A stretch of DNA of 64,000 nt, taken from positions 63,662,299-63,726,298 of the forward strand of contig NC_092461.1 of the NCBI RefSeq assembly GCF_047495875.1, written 5' to 3'. The DNA is from Pithys albifrons albifrons. Taxonomy: Eukaryota; Chordata; Aves; Passeriformes; Thamnophilidae. The first letter of the stretch is position 1. The number at the start of each line of letters is the position of its first letter. The translations under genes were made by a program, and so were the position numbers. This document shows positions 46,401-58,400 of this stretch, piece by piece. The notes under the pieces are model-generated. The model did not search any database. It was not told where the DNA came from and saw nothing but the letters and a program-made list of their open reading frames with translations.

Positions 46401-49400
46401 TTATCACAAATATTTCAATTAAAAAAATCAAAGCTTAATTTTGAAATGGTGCATGGCTAACAATCCACATATCAGAATTCTAGTTACAAAACATGTTGAA
46501 CTTCATTATATTCAAAATAGTGCTATTACACAAAATACAAAAATGGTTTAACCATGTGAATTTATGACAATAGTGTACAAGCTTAAGTGGAATTTATTTC
46601 TACCATGAGTGTGTCATCAGCTTCAGATGCCACCCCTTCCTGTAAGCATCTATCATTCAGGTAACTGCTGCACAGAGATGCTTTCAAATCACTGCATCGA
46701 CACTAATGAATTTGAGCATGTCCAGTGAGGCAAAAAAGGGGAAAAAGAAACTGATAAACCTCTTTATTCCCAATTGCCTCAAATTTCTGAGCCCTGGGAG
46801 ATCAATTCGTTTGTAACACTGACATAATAGATGTCAAAATTGAGTTGGATTTTAAAACCATATAAAAAATCAACCAAAACAAAGGGTGGTGTTACACTCT
46901 TCTCAGGAAATGAAAAATATTGTTCAAATATACCCCAGGTATTTCACGAAAGACCCTCAGACAATGTGAGCAGCACAATTCACAAAGAAGGCAGCCCACA
47001 GACAATGGCAGTTTTTATTTTTCATTTCAGGGATGGAAGTCACCAGATTCACATTCAGAATTGTAATAGCCATTTATAAAGCCAAAATAATGCAAAGGAC
47101 AACAGAGTTTTAGTTAGTGCCTACAGCTCAGTATCTGAGAACATGGTTTTCATCACAGTCATAAATGACCTGGGAATAAAACAGAAAACAAAGGGGGAAT
47201 AGATAATATCACAGGTTAACCCACCACCTCAGTAAGCTGCAAGTACCTGCTGGATGGGGAGAAGAAGGAAAAGGGTGAGAGGAGTATAAAAAACATGACC
47301 CTTGTGAAAGTGGTGAATAAAACCAAGAGCACCTCATTACACAGGTGGCAGATTCAGAGCAGATGAAAGGACATAGTGGGGACACTTACCCACACAATAC
47401 TGCTGATGGCAAACAATTAGCAGGATACAAAAATGATTATTTTGATTCATGAAAGACAACCCATTAGAGGCCCAGCTTAGCAAGACTCACTAAATGCAGT
47501 CACACTGCTTTTGAGTCAGGAAGCCTCTGAGCTACAAGTCACTGGAATCTAGAAGAGCCCTGCATGTCTGCTCTCATCCAATATTCCTCTCCATGAGCCT
47601 GTCCTGGCTACTGTCAGAGATGGGATTTTTGGCCACATTCTAGACAGATGGGGTCTCCTAAGGCATCCTTTCACCATTTGGGCTGTGCTATTCCAACCCT
47701 AAAGAAAGAAGGCATTGCAGACTACAGAGAGACTAAATGCATTGAACAAGGCTGAAAGCCCCATCCTGTGCCCTCCCCAGTGCCAGGTTCCATCCTCTAC
47801 TCCAGGACTTGCACACCAAGAGAATAAGCCTGAATACATTTCAAATGAAAAGTTCTGTTTTTAGCCAAAGCCAGAGATAATAATAATAATAATCAGTTTA
47901 TCATCTACTTCCATTAAAAGTACTTGCAGGACTCTACTGTATCTCCCCCACAGCAAAGAATAAAAACCTTGTAAGATGATTTCCCACAGATGATTGAAGG
48001 AAATTTCATGATACTGTAAAGCCTGCTAATGGAAAAATAATGTGTAGAGGCCTGAGCTGGTTGGTTCTTCTAGCCTTATTATTTCTTGTGACTCGAAATA
48101 AAACAGCACTTTTACACACATGCATATGAAGGTTGAATAAGGAGACATAAGACAATATGAGGCAGTTCTCTATACAAAAATCTTAAAACTAAAAATCATC
48201 TATTTCAGATGATGAAGTGACAATGCTTACAAGTATGATGTTGCAAATTAAATTAAATAATATGTGAAAAGTGATTTAGAAAGTGATTTAGAAAGAATTA
48301 TTACACCCATATAATCATATTTAAAATCGAGTATGCTTATAAATCAAAATAATAACCATGACAAGAATCACTGTCTAAGAATTATATTTCACTGTGGACA
48401 GCTTGCAATTGTAAGCTATGATTGACAATAAATTATTCTGTTTGCCACAGAACAATAGAAGAACATTGCATATTCTACCACTGCAACACATTTGCTGAAC
48501 AAATATTAGCTATTTCTTATCAAAGGTGGGAAGGTGGCAAAAAAAGCTCCTTGACAAGACTAACATCCCGGACAAGGCATAAAGAGCTGAGAAAGGTGTT
48601 TTCTCATTACAAGATGTAAACGGGTGTCAGGCAGCATCATTAATTTTATGGGTGATCTACACAAATTTATTGCAGTACAATTTCATGAATATTTGTATTT
48701 TAATTTAGAGGTATAATTTCCTAATACTTTCAACCAAACACCATAGCCACAACCACCGCAACTTTTAAAACAGTAATAATCATTTTAGAGACACAGCATT
48801 AACATGTTTGTACACTCACAACATGGTATGAACTCACCGATAAAAGCGCTGTCTGATTCCAACAGTGAATTTTTCAAGAATTCCTCAGATTCATTCCTGA
48901 ACTACAAAAGTGAAACAGAAGACATGGAAATTCTGAGGCCACAATATATTTCTGGAGCCAAATTATAATTAATGTAAATTAATTGCCAAACTTCTGGAAA
49001 GTAAAGAGCACCTCTACAGTGTTATATTCTACTACTCTTCACTTTAGGTTTCCACAAACCCAATAGTTTCAAATAACTCATATTCCTTCTAAGCATTAGG
49101 GTTTTTTTTACTTTTCTGTATTAATCCCATTTGCTGAAACTGCCACACATAGAGCTGTTGTGGTGATCTGTGCAACACAGATTCTTCCATGGAGAAACTC
49201 TCCACATGAGTTTCAGAACAGCCAGTGCTAAAGGGAGCTTTGAACCTTGGGCTGTAGAAGTATCGATCACATCAAGAATGATTCCTTATGCTTCACTTAT
49301 CCAACCACATTCAAGTTTTGACATTAAAGCATTAAAATAACAAATTCCTTCAACGTAAGAGCAAGCACTAAGACCAATACTTCTAGTTCACTCTATAGTT

Positions 49401-52400
49401 GCAAACATTTGTTACAGAAATTCTACTGTGGAATAATTTATGTTGAAAACCACTCTAAAATCAAGGCAGTAGAAACTATCAGAGGAAACAGAACAAGAGA
49501 AAACAAATCTTTTACTGCAAAGCATTGCTCTGAATGAGAATTTCAGGCAATAAATTACAACTATAAAGTGCATTAAGATGATTACTTTTTTAAATAAAAA
49601 AATGTTTCATTTCTGCATTTAGTTAGTATTCCCCTCAAGGTTAATGTCTTTGCTCTTGCACAGTCTCCTATTTTATCTGGTTTCACATTACCATGAAATA
49701 CAATTGAACTCTGTTATTCTTTAGTTTGGGTTAGTACAAAATTCCAGTTTGATATCACTTTACTTTGCCCTTTTCACCAAGCCAGAAAATAAACGTCCCA
49801 TCTGAGACAACAGAGTTAATTCTTGACAGCCAAGTCCATCACTTGAACCTCCTGAATTTGGATCAACTGATTTTGGCTTGTCTTTTTCCACTAATTATCC
49901 CCACCAGCAGCAATTGAACATTGTATGAATATAAAGTAAGAACCAATGAATATAAAAGGCAGGGAGTTGAAGAATCAGGCTATCTCTATATACAAACATA
50001 AGCAACTTGTATGTCAAGTTTTGTTAATGTCAATTTAAAGAGGCTGTTACTTCTTGTTTGGACAAGCAAGAGGAGTAAGCAAGCTTGCAGTCTTGTTATT
50101 TAAGTGAAATTCTATTCTCTAAATCAGTCAAAGACAATATTTCTCACTCTTGAAAAAGCAATATAATAAAATTCTCTTTTATTCTTACCAGTCCCATGGT
50201 TTGTGGGTAGCTGTCAGAAGCAGAGTCATCTTGATCGACAAAAGCCACACAGGCAAAAGACAAAAGGACAGTGTTGACAAAAAAACAGTTAATGCCAAAA
50301 CATATTTAAAGTTTTATCAATACACAACTACAAAAGTGAAGTATGCATTACATCTTTAAATTTACATACATTGTAACAAACAAATGAATTTTTAAAACAT
50401 TTGAATGCAGCATTTATTCCAGTTTCCTTCTGTAAGTTTAAGTCTAATCAGAGAAATCAAACAGAAATTTGTAGTGTATTATTTCTGAGAAATTGAGCAT
50501 GTGCAAGCCCTTAAGGCTGGATTCATCAATCACATTCATTTCACACTATAACTCTATTGTTCATCACTAATAAAAAGTCAACTGTTTTTCATCTTATTCA
50601 GAACCTTCCTTGTTATCCAGAAAAAGGAAGCATAACTATTTCTGTGGCTATTGAAAACCATTTTTTAAAGGATATAATCACATTTCACTAAATGCTAGAA
50701 CTGCATTAAATTATGGTGAATTCTGAAAAACTTCTGTATACTGCAGCAGTCAGAACTACTTTTCAGGCATGTTTACAATATTGTAAACACTTGTTACAGA
50801 AAGGTCACATCCAAGTACTGACTGAATAATGTAAAAAATCCTCAATTTGTGGGAAAGCAACACAGTTGAAACCATCAAAGCAACACCTGGAGACACAAAG
50901 GTTTGCTGCATGAATACTTAGTTTCTCTCTTTTTTTCTCTTATGTTTCATTTTTTGATACCTTAAGATCTTTATTGTTTGAATTACTGCATCTTCAGCAA
51001 GATCCAGCCACACAGCTAGTGAGAAATGGGTTTTTTGTCCTGTGTTCTGCACACCGCTGAATCCTAATGCAAATGGGATGTGGTACTCATAAAACCCAAC
51101 AGGTTAAGAAACTGCAGATGAAAAACCACTTAGACAGAAATCTATTTTCCAAAGTGTATCAAATATCTCCAAGTTGATGGCCTTCTTACTCTAATGAAGA
51201 TTATCCTCCCTTCCCTAGCATTTGTATTTTGGCTTTCCTGCCATCATCTTCACATACTAAATCTTGTGCATCACATTTTTTTCTTACAGGAAACACATTT
51301 CTGAATTAAAAAAGAGCAGAAAATAATGGTATTCAGCATCCCAGAGGTTGTTAGTGCTAAAGTGCAGTTCTTTAAACTTCATCTGAACTTCCCAGCTAGG
51401 ACACAAAAGATCCCAAAAATAGGGAGAAATCTAATTTCTCATTTTTTGTTTAAGCTTGATATGAACCAATTAGAAACACAAACCAATTCTGTATCAAATA
51501 CCAAAAATTAGAGAGCCAAAAATGAATTATTTCTTCCACAATTAGGGATCACTCAAGCCATACATTTCCTGACCCAAATTTGGTTTTCGCCATTATTTTT
51601 AGCAGTCTGTCAAGGGCTAGACTGATAAGAGTCAGGAGCCTCATTTATGTGCAGTGAAGCTAAATATTACACCAGCTTTACTCATGGATACTCAAAAAAT
51701 ATTTATTCTATATTCCTGATACCTGCTTGCCAGGAATAGGCATATTTGTGTAGCCAAATAGTTGTACTTGTACCAACAGAGCTCAAGATTAATGATGTTC
51801 TCCACTGGGTGGGACATAGCAACAATCCAACTGACTAACAAGGAGGGTGCTGTGTCACAACCAACTCTGCTCATGAAATCAGCTCTCTTGGCTTCTGTCA
51901 GGGTGTAATAACCAGAGCAGGGCCTGCAGAAAGCCCCAAGAGTGAATGCACACTCAGCTTGCAGCTTTCAAGGAGAGGTTGAACTCAGTAAGAGTTTGTT
52001 TCAGAGGAAAGCACCTGTCTAAGGATAAAAACCTCAATTCTGGAGAGCACAGAGAATCAACCTGAAATTTAATGTAACAATGACCTAATGCATGCTGGAA
52101 ATGCAAAGCAGCAAAATCGAAGTTACTTTTCTTATTTAGTTTAAGTTTTCAAATAAAATATTTAATCAATTTTTGGTTTTTTGCATCTCTGTCTAGCAAA
52201 CTTACACAGTGTACAGGTTGACCTCCTGTCTAGCATCAAAAACCAGAGCACGTGGGCTATCAGTCCATTCCCAACATACTGCTCCAGTCCAGCAGAGCCC
52301 AGCACTGCAGTGCAACAACATCAAACCTGCTCCTCTGTCTTTTCCTCCTATCCCCCAAAATAATTGTCCAGAAGTCTGCAAAAAACTGCCTTGTCTATAG

Positions 52401-55400
52401 GGATACAACTAACATATAAAACTTGGGACATTTAAGATCACTAGTTTCTCAGGTTATAGTTCCACTAATAGTCCACATATTTCTCCTTTATATAAAAAGA
52501 AAAAAAACAGAGGGGAAATTGTATAAAAAGCATGTAAGATAAAGAACACTTATACATAGTGTGGAAAAACACCTTTTCCAATACAGCTGAAATCACAACA
52601 TTTTGCCCACAGTACTAAAGCACATACTGCTTTAATTCATCTTTCTTTCTGCCTTAAATCAGAAAATAAAACCACTCATCTGTTTTTAGTGATGGGATGA
52701 TGAATTTGTCTCTGGGGAAAATAAACTGTAAATAGATACATAGCAAGTAATTCTATTGCTCAGTACTCAGTGACAGACTATAAAGTTAAATGATGGTGTT
52801 AAGCAGTAGCAGAGAGAAAGAGAGAGCAAAAGCTGCTCAAGGATCCTCTAGAAGCACCAGTAGAAAATTGTTATAAAAATCAGCTGCTTGTCTACCAACT
52901 AATCCAAGTTGTCCAAGGAAAGGCCTCTTCAGGTTGTCATCATGTAAGCCACCACTACCTATTTAGCATTACTAGATGCCCAAGATGACTGCATGTGCTT
53001 GAAATTAATGAAAAAAGCAAATCTGCTTTCTAGATTGTGGAGGTTGCTCTTCAGAAAACATTAAACGAAAACTTTCTCAGACTGATCTATTAAAAAAATA
53101 CGGTGGAAAACCAGAACCAAGTCCCAGAGAAACCTCAGCTGAAGCCAGTGAATTATTTTTCACCATTTCAATCAATTTCACAGAGAATAAGACTGAAGAC
53201 AATCCTATACACTCCATTTAGACATTAAATTACATTCACAACTATGTAATTAACACAGAAAGTGCCACAGATGCACATATTTGCAACTATGGTGTTCTAT
53301 TATCCATAAGCAATTGCACACAATGCTTTGAACATCAGCACATCTGTCCAACACAGAAAAGGAATCATCGTTACCACTCAACAGGATACTGAACAAAACA
53401 CCGTGCAAGTAACTGTGACCTTTCACACCCTGGTAACAGTTTTGTTAATCTGGGTCTAGTAACAGCTAACAGGAACAAGCCTCAGAGCACAACCAGGGAC
53501 CAGAAGAGATTTCATTTTTCTAAAGCAATATTGAAAGGTATAACTATTTTTCTCCCATGTGTTTGTTTTTGCGTTTTTTTGATGTCCAACTTTCACCTCA
53601 TCTCTAAGGCTCAGAAAGTCTAAGGGCCAGTCATATGGGTGACTGAGGCAAGACGAGGACGGCAGGCGTAGCCACTGTGAGGAGATGCCGTGGACTATCC
53701 GTGCCAGGCACCATTGGTGCCATAACAGACCTGCAGCTGAGCCCATCTGTCAAGCCTGTGGTACCTCTGAAAACATATTTAAGAAAGAGCAAAACAAAGC
53801 ATGGCAGTGAGGAGTGAGAACGCACACACAAAAAGCAGACACCAAGGTCAGAGAAGGAGAGGAAGGTGATTCTCCAGATGCCAGAGCAGCAATTCCCCTG
53901 CAGCTCCTGAAGGAGACCATGGTGGAGTAGATGGAAAGGTGCAAGAAGACAGAAGCAGCAGAGAGAAACCACCTTCCCCAGCCTGACACCACTCACTGCA
54001 TCATCACAGGGACTGAACACAAACTGTGGTGGTACCAAGGAAAGGGAGCAGGGGCATTGGGAGTGAAGGAGTGAAGCTGAGTATATGGAAGGGGCCAGAA
54101 AAGATGTGGGTCTTTTTGTTTCACGCTACTCATAGTCAGTAATTAAATACTTAAGTTTATAGTAATTAGGTTAATTTTCCCCAAGTCAGGTCTGTTTTGC
54201 CCACAGGTCTGTTTCGCTGGGAGTCAACATCCCTGTCTGTACCTTGGCCAACAAGATTTGTTCTTCCTGTTCCCCCTACTGCCTCACCAAGGGGCAGGAG
54301 TGAGGGGAAGTAAGCAGGAGTGCAGCTGGGTGGGAGTGCTTGGCTGCTAGCAAAGGCTAAGCCATCACTGAAATAAAGTTACTTCCTCTTCAAAAATTTA
54401 GGTAGGCCAGCCTGAATGACAGAGGCAAACACTTTTCTGAGAAATTTGCATCTTACACTCAAAACTGAGTTCCTTTGTATAGTTTGGAAAGGTTGAAGCA
54501 ACTTTCACGTTTTTAAATATAAACCCAAATAACTGGAGATTTTGGTCCTTTTATGACTGTTTGTAAAAGATATCTCAGTGAACCTTACCTTTGGAATTTA
54601 GTGCAGCATGCAAAAAAAGGGCATTACATTTACATTTTGCTGCTTCTGCAATATGCAGCCAAAATATTTTACCATGTTAGGATGTTAATATTTTACTATC
54701 TTAGGATCATCTCTATTAAGCAATACAAGCAACGTTTTCCTTCTGGAGCCTCAAAGTAGTTACAATATCTCACATGTGGTTTCTAAAGCAAAGCCTGTGT
54801 ATGGATACAGGTTTGTGAAACTTTTAAATACTCAAGCCAAGATTCTGGAAATAAAAAAAATTTAATCCATTAAAAGGAGAGCAAGGTGAAGATACACCAG
54901 CTGCATTTTAATCAATTCACAGTTTAAAGCCATCTCCTTCCTCAGTAAGAACTCAAGAATTGCTTCAAGGAACTTACGTGGTAATGTTTTTAATCACAGA
55001 TCAGCTAAACAGTTGTCCTGCTCTGTAGTATTCTTTAAAAAACAGTAACAAAACTACTTTTCACTTGCATTTTTCTGAAGTATGAGGCACTAGCTAAATT
55101 ACTTTCAGGGAACCAAAGAGAAATAGTCACAGTAATTAAGAAAAAACCAAAACCAAATACAAATCACAAAGCTCCCACAAACACTCAATTTTTTTTATGC
55201 TCACATTAGTATAGAATCTCAGCATTCCAATGTTTTACTGTTTTATGCTGTAGAGCTGGCAGTGAACTTGAAAGAAGTAAAACTAGACCTGCTGGGTTTA
55301 AATTCTTATCAAATAAAAAACACAATTTCAATAATTTTTGTTTATCTCATATCATTCATTCCTTACCTTCTGTTTCTCTCCTCATTCTCATTCTGTCGAG

Positions 55401-58400
55401 TTTCTTCTGCTGCTCTCTCAACAGTGCCCGCTGTTGAATCTCTAGAGTCTGGTCATCTTTTGGGGGATCAGGATACATGTGCCTCAAACCCACACGCGAG
55501 TCAGAATCTACACCAAAGAAAGGAAATTTACACTTTTTTCCCTAAACAAACATATCTGAAAAACATTAAAAAAACAACAGATAAAAAGCCATAAAAACAT
55601 CACATTAAAAATAATGGAGACAGTGGCCAGGAGGGTGACTCACTTAACCATGATTTCACAATTTTACTATATTAAAAATACATTTTTCTGGTAAAGAAGA
55701 AAAAAGAGTTACACAGAATTGTAAGTTGTTGGTAGGGAAAATAAAAACCATGTCAGTCTCCTTTCAGTAACACCACAATATCCAATGCAGAGGAAGTTTA
55801 AGCAGCAAGGACTAGAAGATTACAATACTGTGAATTCCATGCACGTGTAGGAACGGTCACACAGAGAGACACACACAGAATCCCATTCACCGAGTATGTC
55901 ATATGGGCAGTAGCTGTGAAGAGTCTGATCTTTATATTTGACTTTAAATCCTGAGTGGAATGGAAGGTGGAGGAAAAGAACAGATATTTCACTACCCTTC
56001 TTCATCAGTAACAAGAAGATCTACCTGCCTTTGTATTTAAGTTCATTAAATTCCCAGATATTCTGTATATTGACAGGATCTTGTGCCTCCTTGGATGAGG
56101 GTCGCCTTACTGGAGCCTGCAGACGAAGCCTGGCCATCTCAAATATATCCTTTGGATTCTTCTCTCTCCTCCTGCTTGAAAAGTTTGTAAAACAAGAGTA
56201 CAATTTAACACTGTAATATTATTGAGTTGGATGGAAATATAATATTGATAAAATTTAGATCTTTTATTCTTAATAAAGCTATCAAAACAGAAAATAAACT
56301 TGAAAGTAATGACCCTGCACATTGTTTTATAAAAAGAGATAAGCTACTTAAAAAAATCCCTCATACTTTTGAAGTAGGACTAAGACTGGTGATCACATGA
56401 GTCTTTTCCAACTAACTGGTATGATCAACTAACACATTTTGGAAGGAAACCAGTTTTATTAAATAAAGAGGGTATGATTTTTCAAAAATAAGTTAAGTAC
56501 TTCCACAGCAATATGGCATCCAAAAACATGTTCAGCAGCAGCAGTACTGCAGTTTACATGCACAAATTATGCCCTAGAAAAAAGGTAATGAGGTAAAAGT
56601 CTGCCTTACACATTCGTTTTGGACCTCTCTCCAAGACAGAAAATTGCAACTTTCAATCTTACAGGTACAGCCATTCTTACAATGAAATTTTTCAAGGTTC
56701 TTGGGGAAAAAATCAAACACATTACAAAAAAAAAGGAAGAAAATCTTATATACAAGTTCTATCTTTATATTTTCATTTCAGTTACGTATACTGGCCAACT
56801 AATACACACAATAATACACAGTAGCTCTAAGTTCCTGTGCAAAAATCTAACTTTTAAAAGTGAAGAAGAAATTTTTACCGTGTAATTGGTACATCATCAT
56901 CACTGGTCACATTTAGCAACTGTTCCTGCAGTCGCCTCTCTTCACTACGAAGCTGTTTTCTCATCTCTGATAATTCATTAATCACATTCTTTCTTTCCTC
57001 TGGAATTTAGCACAAATAATTTAAAAACAAAAGAGTGTCAGAGCTGCTTTTCTGCCCATTTCATAAATAGTAAGTTAAAAGAAAAAAAGGAGAACGAGAT
57101 AATTAAATGTTAATTAAAAAAGGACTGTACAAACACAAGAATCACAGCATTTCATATGCTAGAAATTAGGTCAGAGCTTATACTTTGAGATAGCACAAGG
57201 ACCAGATCCCCTGAATAGCAGAAAGCATCCAAATGTCACTGGAAATTGTTTATTTCAAAAAGGAAAAAGCTATGAAATTGCAGCAAGAGGGCATTGCCAG
57301 TAAAAGCCTTATTTTGAAATAAGCAAACATACAAAGTCCTCAGAGGTCCAGAGGGAGATGACAGGATCTGAGGTGGTATCTGCAAGCACACAACCTCATT
57401 TCTGTTTCCTCTCTCAGAAGTGGGATATCTGTCTGTCCAGTGCAGACTCTCTTAAGTAGTCAAGAGTTCTAACTTCAATTATGTTTATGTTGACGTTTTA
57501 GACCTAATTTTGGTCTAAGCTGTTTTTCTGTGGTCAGAACAGCATTCCTCCACAAGTTAAATCAGTTTAATAAGTTCCTCATTTTCCAAATAACATGCTT
57601 AGTAATTTGATATTTTACTGACGTTTAGTCTTTGTCCAGAACCCAGCAGTGAAGGAAATTTTACTAGTTTAAATCCCCAAACACAAGACTTAATTCATGT
57701 CTTCATTTATCTCATGACACACAGCCTGAGTCAATCAATTTCCAAAGGCTGCATTAAGAACCACTCTCCCTTCCATTAAGTGGAAAAGCCACAACTCCTC
57801 AGAATGGCCCCAGGTACTGCCTGGTGCAGGCTAACATTTGTAGGACATCATTTACTGTTACATTCCAAAGTTATTTCTTATATACTTGTAAAAAAAGAGT
57901 CAAAAGAAAAATTACTGCTTTCCACTCAAATATATGTATGGCCAGACTTCATGAACAAAGATTTGGGAAGGGCTCTCCCCACGTGGGTGTGCCCTTCGAG
58001 CCTGTGCAGTGAGGCACAGCATGCGCAAAACTGGCCTCACAGTTTAAGTCCTGAGGTCCATCTGCCATGGCCGAGCGAGCTTGGACAGTGACAGGGAAGT
58101 CCTCAGGAGTGTCACAGCACCCGGTACTAACCGGGGCTGACCCTGCTGAGCATCAGAGATCTGATAGGATCAGATGGCAGGGAGGCATTGAACTGCCAGG
58201 GGACGGTCCCCACTGAGACTCGAACTCAGGACCTTGGGATTCAGAGTCCAGAGTGCTCTCCTTTACACCACAGGACTGCCCTGTTTCCACTCAAATACTG
58301 CCAAGATAACTAGCATATAAAAAGCAAAGGAGATCCTCCCAGCACAGCTAAATTTTAAAACCACCTGTGAAAGCTAAGAGGAACAAACAGAGGATTAGGC

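Larger units (their letters stand above)
57933..58283 (-). mobile_element. Composite SINE: tRNA-Gln-like head, 5S-rRNA-like segment
   Basis: A 351-bp insertion flanked by the identical 14-mer TTTCCACTCAAATA (57919-57932 and 58284-58297). Read on the minus strand it starts at 58283 with a tRNA-Gln(CTG)-like sequence (58277 down to 58205: GGTGTAAAGG, AGCACTCTGGACTCTGAATC, GAGTTCGAGTCTC). There follows at about 58187-58115 a 5S-rRNA-like stretch (AGCAGGGTCAGCCCCGGTTA then GTACCGGGTGCTGT) lacking about 25 bases of 5S between GTTAGTAC and CCGGGTGC. The remaining 180 bases are a body I cannot assign, ending GGCCATACATA with no poly(A) or CR1 tail. Confidence 0.82.

Noticed and set aside
53456..54038. 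135-codon minus-strand frame and neighbours as a gene
   Set aside because: The region looks like an old LTR remnant, the frames overlap, and none has splice support in CSPP1.
58205..58277. Functional tRNA-Gln gene
   Set aside because: The acceptor stem is mispaired and the sequence continues into a 5S-like segment inside one target-duplicated insertion; it is a SINE head.
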